34,813 nucleotides of DNA from Magnetococcales bacterium (GTDB lineage: Bacteria > Pseudomonadota > Magnetococcia > Magnetococcales > UBA8363), in contig JACSDG010000011.1 in assembly GCA_015660855.1 (NCBI GenBank), positions 1 through 34,813 of the forward strand. Direction: 5' to 3'. The translations under genes and the position numbers were made by a program. Numbering within the stretch: the first letter of the stretch is position 1; each line of letters starts with the position of its first letter. Shown piece after piece: positions 8,589 through 18,730 of the stretch. The notes under the pieces are model-generated. The model was not told the DNA's origin. It did no database searches and saw only the letters and a list, made by a program, of their open reading frames with translations.

Positions 8589-8957
8589 ATGGTTATCCAA
8601 AAGCAAGACGAATTGCAGAAAATATGGAAAAAACTTGGCGGAAATAACCGCGATACGTTGCTCAAGTTTGCCCAATTCTTACTTGAGCGGGAAGAAGCCG
8701 ACCATCCCCCCATTCCTGTCGAACCTCTCGGCATCCCTGCGCCGCCTGGTGAAAATGTTGTGCAGGCTCTTAAAAGGTTGAAAAAAAACTATCCTATGAT
8801 TGAGACCGACATCCAGCTTTTGGATGATGCGTCGCAGTTTATCATGCAGAAGGTGCTTGGTGCGCCCGATACGTTGCTTATAGAAAAAATGGAAAAGCTT
8901 TTTCTGGATAATTATCAACGCTGGCGCGAGCGTGATCGTTCGGATGTCGTCGTTTAG
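8589..8957 (+). CDS. Small cytoplasmic protein of unknown function
   Basis: This protein of 122 residues is rich in charged and helical sequence and has no signal peptide or membrane segment. The N-terminal half contains a helix of the form LLKFAQFLLEREE, then a Pro-rich hinge (PPIPVEPLGIPAPP). A second helical block ends in a basic, charged C-terminus. I do not recognise the family. The frame is open further upstream across the terminator, but that part is unlikely to be translated. The ATG at 8589 is the first sensible start, although its ribosome site is weak. It stands alone between the operon terminator and the giant gene. Confidence 0.6.
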   Translation: MVIQKQDELQKIWKKLGGNNRDTLLKFAQFLLEREEADHPPIPVEPLGIPAPPGENVVQALKRLKKNYPMIETDIQLLDDASQFIMQKVLGAPDTLLIEKMEKLFLDNYQRWRERDRSDVVV

Positions 8958-9102
8958 GGCGTGTTGACATTTAATAATCTTCCCCCCTTGGAAAATTATT
9001 GAAAGAAAAACAAATAGCTCCCTTCACTGTTTTTGACTTTTATTTTTGCCCGAAGGACATCTTGTGCACTCTTAAAGATTCCATTCCAAATTACGTTGGG
9101 TC

Positions 9103-12100
9103 ATGTCTGTGAGCGTTCATCCAAAATTTGCACCTTTAAGCGAGGCAAACCATTTTGACTCGTTGGATGGCGGCGTGGCAGACTTCGCCGATTTCGGCCT
9201 GGAACTTGTGGTCCCGGATGTTTCGTTGCTGCTCGATGGTCGATACCAGAGCCATGGCGATGACTTGGTGATCACCGGCGCAGATGGAAAAACATGGACC
9301 GTGGATGGTTATTTTTCCAGTGTTCCACCACCTGTTTTGCTGGCTCCCAACGGTGCTTTGTTATTGCCCGAAACAGTCAAGTCTTTGCTTTCGGTCGATC
9401 AAACAGCCCATGCGACCATGGTTGCCGGTCCCAGCATGATCGCAGAGGCAGCCTCCAGCATTGGTAAGGTGGATGAAGCGGTCGGCCAAGTGGTCGCCAA
9501 AGGGATTGGTGGGGAGGAGCGGATTCTTAAGGTGGGAGATGCCGTCTTCAAGGGCGACATTCTGCAAACTTTGAAGGGCGGACTGGTCACTCTGGTTTTT
9601 GTCGACGGCACCCGTTTTAAGTTGGCTGCCGAGGCCCGGGCCATTCTCGACAACTATGTTTACAACCCGGAAATCAAACAGGGTGGATTTGAAGCGACCA
9701 TTACCAGGGGTATTTTCAGTTTTGAAAGCGGTGCTATTTCAGGATTGAACACCGGCCGCCATTCAAGCATTAAAACGCCTACGGCTGTTATCGGGATTCG
9801 CGGCAGCCAGTTGACTGGCGAAGTGATGGCCGACGGTTCCACCTCAGTGGTTCACACAGCAGGTATTTTGGATATTTCCGATGCCAGGGGGCAAGGAACG
9901 GTGACCCTGGTGGAACCGGGTACCGCCACCCAGGTGATTTTCGGTGCTGGTGCTCCCGAACCTGTATTCAAGGCCCCCGCCAACTTTATTTCTCGTTTGG
10001 AAATCCAGTTGGACGTGCAAAAAGCCAAAGAGGATCGCAAAAGTGAGGATTCCGGTGATTCCGGAAATCGGCAAGAGCAAAAACCCGAAGGAAAAAAAGA
10101 AAATGGTGATGATGGTCAAGGGCAAAAGGAAAATCAAGGGGAGAGGGACGCGGCTGCGGAAACAAAATCCGAAGCTGAATTAAAAAAGGAAGTGGAGCCG
10201 GTTCACGATACGGAAGAAATTCTAGAGGCTGGCGCAGAGGCACTCCCGGAGGTTGGCAAGGATGTCGCCGCGACGCAAGCCACCAAGGGGACGAACGCCG
10301 ATCCGGAAAAGCGAACTTCCACAGAAACCGCAAGGGCAGGGGGGGGGAGCGAGGTGGAATCTGTTCCCGTCGCTGCCTCTTTGGGAACGATTGCGGAAGT
10401 GGGGCGTGGCACCGGAGGAGAAAAGGTGGACGATTTCTCTCTGGCGGATCTCATAGGTACCGGTCGCGCCCTGGAAGGTGCTTTCGTCGATGTGGGGTCG
10501 GTGGGCGAAACTCTGACCTTTCTGGCAGTCCCGGTTACGGCAAAACCTGAGGTCGTCGCCAAGGCTGAATTGGTGCCAATCCCCGTATCCATTCCTTCGC
10601 CAGCACAAGGGAGGGAAAGCCCGGTTGCTGAAAAAATACAGGGAAAGCTACAGGAAGAACCACAGGAGAAACCACAGGAAAAACAAGAATCGAGGGAAGA
10701 GCAGGGATCCATTTCCGACGCACAACTGCAACCGAAATCTGACGCGATTTTGTCCTCGCCCCCGGAACCAATCAGGGAAACCGACACAACCTTGGCTGAT
10801 TTTTTGGGAACACCCCTGTTTACGGCAACTCCAGAGTTGACTGTGGACTCCTTTGCCAATCAACCCAGGACGGAAGTCGAATCCCATGTTTCTACGGTAA
10901 CACCGCCTGCTTTGGAACTCAGTTCTCCCTCGACCCATTCTTCCGGGGTATCCGATAGTGTGGCGACATCGGGATTGACGCCAAGTTCACCGCCAAATCA
11001 AACGCCTCCAGAAGAAATCACCCCAGACCCAGACCTAGCTCCTGCTCCTGCTCCTGCCTCTGTTCCTGCCCCTGCCCCTGCCCCTTCTACCGAAAATGTA
11101 TCTGGATTGGCTCCAACGACCGAAGCTACTCCCCCCCCTTCCGTTTCTCCTTCCGTTGATGCCGGATCAACGACGAATTCGCCCCCGCCGCCAACGTACA
11201 CCCCTGTGATCATCCATCGTGTCAATCATGCCCCCTCCGTCACCTCTGGCGGTAGTGCGCGTGTTGTCGAAAACGTCACGGACGCAGTTTATATGGCTTC
11301 AGGCACCGATCCGGATGAGGGACAAACCCTGTCCTGGAGCCTGGGGGGTACGGATGTCGCGCTTTTCAACGTGAACAGTTCCACCGGCCAGGTTTTTTTT
11401 AACAGTTCCCCCAATTTTGAAATTTCGTTGGATCGTGGGACCGATAATGTCTATGACATAACCGTGATCGTTACGGACAACGGCACGGGAAATCTTTCCG
11501 CAAGCCAGGCAGTGACCGTTACCGTAACAAATATGAATGAGGCTCCCGCGATCACCTCCCGTAATCGTTCGGGGTTTGCCGAGAACGGTATCGGCACGGT
11601 TTATACCGCATCGGGCACCGATCCGGACCGGGAACAAACTCTTTCCTGGAGACTGGACGGCCCGGATGCGGCACTTTTTGGCATAAACAGTGTCACTGGA
11701 GATATTTTTTTTAACAGTCCTCCCGACTTTGAGCTTCCGTTGGATCATAATGCCAGTAACACTTATAAAGTCGCTGTGACCGCTACAGACAACGGTGCGG
11801 GGAGTCTTACCGCCAGCCAAGCGGTGACTATCGTTGTGACCAATGTGAATGAATCCCCTTCGGTCACCTCGGGCAGCAGCTTGGTTGTTGCGGAAAACAG
11901 CACCGGAACAGTTTATACCGCCACAGGCATCGATCCCGATGGGGAGCAGATTCTTTCCTGGAGTCTGGGGGGGAGCGATGCCGCGCTTTTCCAGGTGAAT
12001 AGCCTTACGGGCGAGTTGTTTTTTAACAGTTCCCCCAACTTTGAGATTCCCTTGGATAGCAGAGGGAAAAATGTCTATGACGTTACCGTAACCGCTACGG

Positions 12101-15100
12101 ATAACGGCACGGGGAATCTTTCGGCAAGCCAGGGGGTGACCATCACCGTTACCGATGTCAATGATCCCCCCGCAATCACTTCGGGTAGTAGTTCCAGCTT
12201 TGCCGAGAACGGCACAGCAATGGCCTATGTTGCCACAGGCATCGATCCGGATCGGGAACAGGTTCTTACCTGGAGCCTGGGGGGGGTGGATGCCGCACTT
12301 TTCAATATCAACAGCGTCACCGCCGAGGTTTTTTTCAACAGTTCTCCTGATTTTGAGATTCCACGGGATGCTGGAGCCAATAATGTCTATGATGTTACCG
12401 TGATCGCCATCGACAATGGCACAGGAAACTTGAGTGCCAGCCAGGCCGTGGCTGTTACCGTGACCGATATCAATGAAGCCCCCGTGGTGAGTTACTCCAT
12501 TTGGGATCAATATGCTTCTGGGGTGTTAAATTTCAGTTCGCAGTATTCAAGCGGTTCATGGTCTGCAAACCAGGTCATAGGATCACCGAATACTTTTGGT
12601 TACGGCGATATTTCGACCGCATGGGCACCGAGATTGGCCAGTGGCGGGATGGAATACATTACCGTTTCTTTCACAACCCCGGTTTATTCCTCTGGCGTGA
12701 CGGTTCGTGAGACCTATGGGAATGGATTTGTCACCCAGGTCGATGCGTTGGACATGTCCAATCAATTGCATCAGGTTTGGAATGGGGTGGATACCAGTCA
12801 ACCGGGACAGCCTGTGAATTTTTTGGCGACATGGTCCCAAACCAGTTATCTGGTCAAAGGTCTGAAGATTCATGTCGATGGCACCCACAGTACGACCTGG
12901 GAAGAAATCGACGCGATCCAACATCATGGCAGTACCGAAGTTGGAAATTTAAATTTTGTCGAAAACGGTACCAGCACGGTCTATACCGCCCCAGGTGCCG
13001 GTCCAGCCGGGGGACAGATTTCCTGGAGCCTGGGAGGGGTGGATGCGGCACTCTTCAATATAAACAATCTCACTGGCGTAATTTCTTTCAATAATCTTCC
13101 CGATTTTGAACACCCGTTGGATCAGGGGGCCAATAACGTTTACGACATCACTGTGACCACCACGAGTGGCACGGGAAATCCCGCAACGAACCTGGATGTG
13201 ATTGTTACCGTAACCGACGTCAATGAATTTCCCTCAATCACATCTGGAGGCAGTGCGCAGTTTGCCGAAAACGGCATCGCAAAGGTCTATACCGCCGCAG
13301 GCACCGATCCAGACGTAGCACAAACCCTTTCCTGGAGTCTTGGAGGGGTGGATGCCGCATTTTTCAATATGAACAGCTCGACCGGTGAGGTGTTTTTCAA
13401 CCGCCCTCCCAATTTTGAACTTCCATTGGATCGTGGTGCCAATAATGTCTATGACATCACAGTGATTGCTACAGACAGTGGTTTGGGGAATCTCACCAAC
13501 AGTCGGGCTGTGGCCATTGCCGTGACCAATGTTAATGAGGCCCCCAGCGTGACCTATGCCACTTTGGATCAATATGCCTCCCAGGTATTGAGTTACAGTT
13601 CGCAGTATTCAACCAACAGTTGGTCGGCCAACCAAGTCATTGGCTCCCCGAATACGTTCCATTACGGGGATATTTCAACCTCTTGGGCGACATCGTCGAT
13701 GAATGGGGGGACAGAACATATTACGGTTCTTTTCGCAACGCCGGTCTACGCTTCGGGGGCGACGATACGAGAAACCTATGGCAACGGTTTTGTGACTGGT
13801 GTTGACGTATTGGACATGTCAAACCAGTTGCATCGGGTTTGGAATGGTACCGATGGCAGTCAGCCGGGACAACCTGTAGATTTTTTGACAACATGGTCGC
13901 AAACTAATTATCAGGTCAAAGGTGTCAAAGTTTACGTCAATACCAACCATAATAGTTATTGGGAGGAGATCGATTCGATTAAGCTGATGGGTAGCACATC
14001 TTTGAGTTTGCAGATTACTCAAAATATTACAACTGCGGTAACCGGGATTCTTTTTGCCGATGAAGATGGCGGGAGTGGAAACGCTGTGGCCACGTTCACG
14101 GTAGGATCGGGTCAATTGGCTGCTGCCTCTTTCGGAGGCGTTACGGTAGGCGGTTCGGCCTCTCAGCTGACTTTGACGGGCACTATTGCGAACATCAATG
14201 ATTTTGTGGGTGGTGGCCATTTGACATATACCACCTCCGTGAATGCCAACGATTCTTTGGGCATTTCCATCAACGACAGTGGCACTGTTGGGTCCGGTAA
14301 TGGCCTGACATCTTCCATGAACGTTGCCATCGCAGTGACTTGCGCCTTTGGCGATCCCTTGGTTTTGGATTTGAATCATGATGGTATCCATCTGCTGTCC
14401 ATGGACGATGGTACCCGTTTCGACATGAACAATGATGGTTTGCGTGATGTCACCGGCTGGATTGCCCCGGACGATGGATTATTGGTATTGGATGGCGATC
14501 ATGATGGTGTCATTGAAGGTATTGGAGAATTGGTTTCGGAGTATCTGGTGCCGGACAGCAGTTCAAGTTTGGTGTCCCTGGCCTCTTTTGACCAGAACCG
14601 GGATAGTCTGGTGGATAGTAAAGATTCTGTTTTTCCGCATTTGCAAATTTGGCAGGACGCCAACGGGGATGGTATTTCCGATTTTGGGGAGTTATGGAGA
14701 CTGGAGGATTTGGGAATTGTGTCTTTTGGGTTGCAAGCGGGAGTTCCGGTTATGCCTGAGATGCAAGGCAACATCATCACAGCCGTAATAACCTTTATGC
14801 AGTCCGATGGTCAGCAGGGGACCATGGCCGAAGTGGGGTTTCATTTTGCCGACAGTCCCGAGGCCGTCAATTCTCCGTTGATCCCCGCAGCCATGATGGG
14901 ATACCTGGATTTGACTCCGGAAGAAATCTTTTTTGAAAAACAGCTCGTGGCTCTGCTGGATTCTGCGGCACAAACCGATCCCAGGGGGCCGGATACTCAG
15001 GAATTATTCAACCATCTGCACGGATTTTCAGGGCAGGAAAGTGGGTGGCCCGCAGGTTTCAGCGATTTTGTTGACCATCACAATGCCTTTCTGTCTCACT

Positions 15101-15177
15101 TTGATGACACGGAAAGGCCGCTCACAAATATGGACAGCGAAACGTTTCTTTTCACGGTTCCGTCCGACCCGGTCTAG
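9103..15177 (+). CDS. Giant FecR/cadherin-repeat surface or secreted protein with calcium loops
   Basis: This 2024-residue protein has no classical signal peptide. Residues about 120-286 form a FecR-like/LapA-N-like region with LKVGDAVFKGDIL, ARAILDNY, RGIFSFESG and IKTPTAVIGIRG. Charged, then Pro/Ala-rich low-complexity linkers run to about 700 (PAPAPA near 645-660). Cadherin-like repeats of about 100 residues follow, each with TDPDxxQxLSWSLGG, ALFxxNSxTG, a DNGTG-type loop and TVTVTNVNEAP. Two copies of a PAPP-A-like beta domain are interleaved. The C-terminus holds several DxDxDG-type loops (LDLNHDG, DMNNDG, LDGDHDG, DQNRD, DANGDG), as in large type I-secreted calcium-binding adhesins. I infer a type I-exported adhesin. 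No secretion genes are adjacent. The ATG at 9103 has only a weak upstream ribosome site. The CRISPR array begins 18 bases after the stop. Confidence 0.85.
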   Translation: MSVSVHPKFAPLSEANHFDSLDGGVADFADFGLELVVPDVSLLLDGRYQSHGDDLVITGADGKTWTVDGYFSSVPPPVLLAPNGALLLPETVKSLLSVDQTAHATMVAGPSMIAEAASSIGKVDEAVGQVVAKGIGGEERILKVGDAVFKGDILQTLKGGLVTLVFVDGTRFKLAAEARAILDNYVYNPEIKQGGFEATITRGIFSFESGAISGLNTGRHSSIKTPTAVIGIRGSQLTGEVMADGSTSVVHTAGILDISDARGQGTVTLVEPGTATQVIFGAGAPEPVFKAPANFISRLEIQLDVQKAKEDRKSEDSGDSGNRQEQKPEGKKENGDDGQGQKENQGERDAAAETKSEAELKKEVEPVHDTEEILEAGAEALPEVGKDVAATQATKGTNADPEKRTSTETARAGGGSEVESVPVAASLGTIAEVGRGTGGEKVDDFSLADLIGTGRALEGAFVDVGSVGETLTFLAVPVTAKPEVVAKAELVPIPVSIPSPAQGRESPVAEKIQGKLQEEPQEKPQEKQESREEQGSISDAQLQPKSDAILSSPPEPIRETDTTLADFLGTPLFTATPELTVDSFANQPRTEVESHVSTVTPPALELSSPSTHSSGVSDSVATSGLTPSSPPNQTPPEEITPDPDLAPAPAPASVPAPAPAPSTENVSGLAPTTEATPPPSVSPSVDAGSTTNSPPPPTYTPVIIHRVNHAPSVTSGGSARVVENVTDAVYMASGTDPDEGQTLSWSLGGTDVALFNVNSSTGQVFFNSSPNFEISLDRGTDNVYDITVIVTDNGTGNLSASQAVTVTVTNMNEAPAITSRNRSGFAENGIGTVYTASGTDPDREQTLSWRLDGPDAALFGINSVTGDIFFNSPPDFELPLDHNASNTYKVAVTATDNGAGSLTASQAVTIVVTNVNESPSVTSGSSLVVAENSTGTVYTATGIDPDGEQILSWSLGGSDAALFQVNSLTGELFFNSSPNFEIPLDSRGKNVYDVTVTATDNGTGNLSASQGVTITVTDVNDPPAITSGSSSSFAENGTAMAYVATGIDPDREQVLTWSLGGVDAALFNINSVTAEVFFNSSPDFEIPRDAGANNVYDVTVIAIDNGTGNLSASQAVAVTVTDINEAPVVSYSIWDQYASGVLNFSSQYSSGSWSANQVIGSPNTFGYGDISTAWAPRLASGGMEYITVSFTTPVYSSGVTVRETYGNGFVTQVDALDMSNQLHQVWNGVDTSQPGQPVNFLATWSQTSYLVKGLKIHVDGTHSTTWEEIDAIQHHGSTEVGNLNFVENGTSTVYTAPGAGPAGGQISWSLGGVDAALFNINNLTGVISFNNLPDFEHPLDQGANNVYDITVTTTSGTGNPATNLDVIVTVTDVNEFPSITSGGSAQFAENGIAKVYTAAGTDPDVAQTLSWSLGGVDAAFFNMNSSTGEVFFNRPPNFELPLDRGANNVYDITVIATDSGLGNLTNSRAVAIAVTNVNEAPSVTYATLDQYASQVLSYSSQYSTNSWSANQVIGSPNTFHYGDISTSWATSSMNGGTEHITVLFATPVYASGATIRETYGNGFVTGVDVLDMSNQLHRVWNGTDGSQPGQPVDFLTTWSQTNYQVKGVKVYVNTNHNSYWEEIDSIKLMGSTSLSLQITQNITTAVTGILFADEDGGSGNAVATFTVGSGQLAAASFGGVTVGGSASQLTLTGTIANINDFVGGGHLTYTTSVNANDSLGISINDSGTVGSGNGLTSSMNVAIAVTCAFGDPLVLDLNHDGIHLLSMDDGTRFDMNNDGLRDVTGWIAPDDGLLVLDGDHDGVIEGIGELVSEYLVPDSSSSLVSLASFDQNRDSLVDSKDSVFPHLQIWQDANGDGISDFGELWRLEDLGIVSFGLQAGVPVMPEMQGNIITAVITFMQSDGQQGTMAEVGFHFADSPEAVNSPLIPAAMMGYLDLTPEEIFFEKQLVALLDSAAQTDPRGPDTQELFNHLHGFSGQESGWPAGFSDFVDHHNAFLSHFDDTERPLTNMDSETFLFTVPSDPV
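11221..13545 (+). repeat. Cadherin-like tandem repeats within the giant gene
   Basis: Four consecutive copies of about 310 bases span about 11221-12480, and two more lie at about 12950-13225 and 13230-13545. Each encodes a unit that begins after NEAPxxTSG and shares the SWSLGGxDAALF core. The fifth copy (12950-13225) is shorter and more diverged, with a PGAGPAGGQ replacement in its calcium-type motif. These repeats are recombination-prone and may vary in number between strains. Confidence 0.8.
12487..13995 (+). repeat. Duplicated PAPP-A-like beta domain
   Basis: Two domains of about 148 residues, encoded by about 12487-12936 and 13552-13995, are clearly paralogous. They share DQYAS, SSQYS, SWSANQVIGSPNTF, YGDIS, RETYGNGFVT, DMSNQLH, WSQT and WEEID. 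Each is preceded by a cadherin-like repeat, so a cadherin-plus-beta-domain block was probably duplicated as a unit. Similarity to the ASSQ-type beta domain found in PAPP-A-like proteins is my recognition of the SxQVxGxPNT and YGD pattern. Confidence 0.6.
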
Positions 15178-15194
15178 CAAGAAGTTCCGCTTCA

Positions 15195-18100
15195 GGTCTA
15201 TCCCCGCAGGCGCGGGGGAACCTTCCATTTTAAGTTTGCTACGTACCTTCGATAGGGTCTATCCCCGCAGGCGCGGGGGAACCACCAGGGGAGACCGGGA
15301 TGCTTTGGAGGAAAAAGGTCTATCCCCGCAGGCGCGGGGGAACCTTCGGGCTGAAAATACCGTTTCAGCTTCGGGTAGGTCTATCCCCGCAGGCGCGGGG
15401 GAACCCGTGCGGCGGACTGACTGGAGGACAGGAAAGGAGGTCTATCCCCGCAGGCGCGGGGGAACCCAGGTCAGGGGAGCAAACTTTGTTCCTGGGACAG
15501 GTCTATCCCCGCAGGCGCGGGGGAACCGTGGCGCGGGATGACTTTGTTGGAGATGGCCCGGGTCTATCCCCGCAGGCGCGGGGGAACCCATATCACGGCG
15601 AGACCCCCGCAGAGGCTCTTGGGTCTATCCCCGCAGGCGCGGGGGAACCAAGTTTATGTGGATGTTGCGGTAATGCGATTCAGGTCTATCCCCGCAGGCG
15701 CGGGGGAACCTATATTGGTTCAGCTATGCCTGGGAGTAGTGAAGGTCTATCCCCGCAGGCGCGGGGGAACCCTCCAAGAAACCGATGCCCCCATCGAGAA
15801 GACAGGTCTATCCCCGCAGGCGCGGGGGAACCTTTTTTGCCATTATTCCCGCCAGGTCGATCGGAGGTCTATCCCCGCAGGCGCGGGGGAACCGAGAGAC
15901 AGCCTTAACTGGAACATGGCGATCAAGGTCTATCCCCGCAGGCGCGGGGGAACCTTCGATCAAGCGATCGAAGGTAACGTGACTGCGGGTCTATCCCCGC
16001 AGGCGCGGGGGAACCATCCAAGGAAAATCTTGGCTTTTGTGCAATAAAGGTCTATCCCCGCAGGCGCGGGGGAACCGCGATGGACGCCGCACAAGAGGTC
16101 GGCCACGGGGGTCTATCCCCGCAGGCGCGGGGGAACCGGCATTGAAAGGGCAATCCGGATTGACGGGATAGGTCTATCCCCGCAGGCGCGGGGGAACCCG
16201 ATGACGCCGACGGAGAAGGCCGGGATGTGAGGGTCTATCCCCGCAGGCGCGGGGGAACCAGGCTGAACTCTAACTTTGGTTTTTTATATGAAGGTCTATC
16301 CCCGCAGGCGCGGGGGAACCATCTGCAATGCCAGCATGGATGGGTGTCATAGGGGTCTATCCCCGCAGGCGCGGGGGAACCTCTTCCAGCGGGGAAGAGG
16401 TGTCGCGTTAAAAGGGTCTATCCCCGCAGGCGCGGGGGAACCCCAGAACCGGATCGTCAAGAATCTTTCTTAAGAGGTCTATCCCCGCAGGCGCGGGGGA
16501 ACCTTCCCTTGCGTGGTCTTCATCTCGATCCATAAAGGTCTATCCCCGCAGGCGCGGGGGAACCGCGGCGACCACTAGTGCTATGGCCTGGGCTATGGGT
16601 CTATCCCCGCAGGCGCGGGGGAACCCCCGTAGTGGACTGGCTCCCGCTAACACTCTGGGGTCTATCCCCGCAGGCGCGGGGGAACCCGTGAAAGGAAAAT
16701 AAAATGCCTAATTTTAACGGGTCTATCCCCGCAGGCGCGGGGGAACCTATCATCCCCAGGCAGATGACTAGCGGATGCCAGGTCTATCCCCGCAGGCGCG
16801 GGGGAACCTCGACTTGTTGCAGGGATAGGGGAAATCAAAATGGTCTATCCCCGCAGGCGCGGGGGAACCGTCTCCAACAATCCGGGCGAAGGTATTCAAA
16901 AAGGTCTATCCCCGCAGGCGCGGGGGAACCGGTTCACTCCTGTTTCTTCGTCCTGCCAAAAAAGGTCTATCCCCGCAGGCGCGGGGGAACCTTTCCGATG
17001 CCTCCGCAATGACCACAACCGACGGGTCTATCCCCGCAGGCGCGGGGGAACCTCAGCGCGATTGCCGCACGAAAATTTGAGTTGAGGTCTATCCCCGCAG
17101 GCGCGGGGGAACCTCTATCTGGGGTCCAAAAATGGCGCGACCGCCAGGTCTATCCCCGCAGGCGCGGGGGAACCTCACTTCTTTTTCCGGTACGCCCATG
17201 AACCCTGGGTCTATCCCCGCAGGCGCGGGGGAACCCGTACCGCTGGCAGACGACCCAGCCGCAATCAAGGTCTATCCCCGCAGGCGCGGGGGAACCCCCA
17301 CTTGGCCGCTGCCTTTTCTGCCAAAATCAGGTCTATCCCCGCAGGCGCGGGGGAACCCAACTAAAAGTATCATGACCGCCCTTGGGGCGGGGTCTATCCC
17401 CGCAGGCGCGGGGGAACCGATTCCCCTTCAAAAATCCCAAGACTTGATCCGGGTCTATCCCCGCAGGCGCGGGGGAACCATTTTGATTTCCCCTATCCCT
17501 GCAACAAGTCGAGGTCTATCCCCGCAGGCGCGGGGGAACCATAAACGGACAGTTCTTCAGTGCCACAATAACAGGTCTATCCCCGCAGGCGCGGGGGAAC
17601 CTGCCTAAAATGGCGGCACAACTGCGGAAGATGGGGTCTATCCCCGCAGGCGCGGGGGAACCTCTGATGCTATCGGTTACTATATTGTTAAAGAAGGTCT
17701 ATCCCCGCAGGCGCGGGGGAACCATCCTACGTGGACGGATTCTTTTAGGCTGTCGAGGTCTATCCCCGCAGGCGCGGGGGAACCGATACGTATCGAGCCA
17801 GGAGAGAAATCGACGAAGGTCTATCCCCGCAGGCGCGGGGGAACCTTCCCTTGCGTGGTCTTCATCTCGATCCATAAAGGTCTATCCCCGCAGGCGCGGG
17901 GGAACCTTCTGAAGGCGGGCAGCTCCCTGGCTACAGCCGGGTCTATCCCCGCAGGCGCGGGGGAACCCCCTGCCTCGAAATGATGGCTCCCTAGGTAATA
18001 GGTCTATCCCCGCAGGCGCGGGGGAACCCTATTCCTTTGCATCCATGATCGATACCAAGACGGTCTATCCCCGCAGGCGCGGGGGAACCGTAAACTTCTA

Positions 18101-18638
18101 GCATTACATCAGGTGCCACAGGGGTCTATCCCCGCAGGCGCGGGGGAACCGCTTGACGCTTGTCCAGGCAGGGGTTGCCTGGGGGTCTATCCCCGCAGGC
18201 GCGGGGGAACCGAGAGACCGCTTTAACTGGTACATGGCGATCAAGGTCTATCCCCGCAGGCGCGGGGGAACCCCCCCTTGCGTGGTCTTCATCTCAATCC
18301 ACAGAGGTCTATCCCCGCAGGCGCGGGGGAACCATTAGGCGAATCCCCTGCGCCTGGTTGAGAACCGGTCTATCCCCGCAGGCGCGGGGGAACCCCCACC
18401 TTGCCGGCATAAAAAAGGCCACGGTTGGGTCTATCCCCGCAGGCGCGGGGGAACCTTTGACGACTGGTTTTGACGCGCCAAATATTGAGGTCTATCCCCG
18501 CAGGCGCGGGGGAACCTCGCACCTTTTTCGGCAATCAACTGCCAATAAGGGTCTATCCCCGCAGGCGCGGGGGAACCGTTTGCCAACTAAGAAGGAGTTA
18601 CCACTCCTAGGGTCTATCCCCGCAGGCGCGGGGGAACC
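15195..18638 (-). CRISPR. Type I-E CRISPR array, 57 repeats and 56 spacers
   Basis: The repeat is 28 bases, beginning GGTCTATCCCCGCAG and ending GCGCGGGGGAACC on the plus strand. It recurs with an exact 61-base period from 15195 to 18611, giving 57 copies and 56 spacers of 33 bases. I saw no repeat variants, even at the ends. The reverse complement (GGTTCCCCCGCGCC ... GGGGATAGACC) matches the E. coli I-E repeat orientation. The array is therefore read on the minus strand, from a leader at the right, downstream of cas2. The base preceding each repeat on the plus strand is A or G at 53 of 56 spacers, so the functional repeat may be 29 bases with a PAM-derived last base. The same or related spacers recur at 16504, 17846 and 18273, and at 15894 and 18212. 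Confidence 0.98.
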
Positions 18639-18730
18639 TCTCTCTCTCATATACATGAAACACATTAAATTTTCAAAGATTAATACTCAGAGCAACCCGA
18701 ATTTATCGGGTGAACTGGTAATCCTAGGGG
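18639..18730 (-). promoter_or_regulatory. CRISPR leader
   Basis: This 92-base AT-rich stretch lies between the cas2 stop and the newest repeat, where a type I-E leader should be. It contains ACCCGA/ATTTA/TCGGGT (18695-18711), a six-base-pair hairpin next to the cas2 end. I found no perfect E. coli-type IHF site, so integration here may use other cues. Confidence 0.7.

Noticed and set aside
8964-9000. TTGACA at 8964 as promoter of the giant gene
   Set aside because: No acceptable -10 box lies 16-18 bases downstream.
15195-18638. Self-targeting spacers against this window
   Set aside because: By eye I found no spacer matching another part of the window. A search against the full genome would be needed.
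15178-18720. Long open frames through the CRISPR array reading repeated YPRRRGGT, LSPQARGN and SIPAGAGEP
   Set aside because: These are translations of the 28-base repeat in three frames, a well-known annotation artefact.
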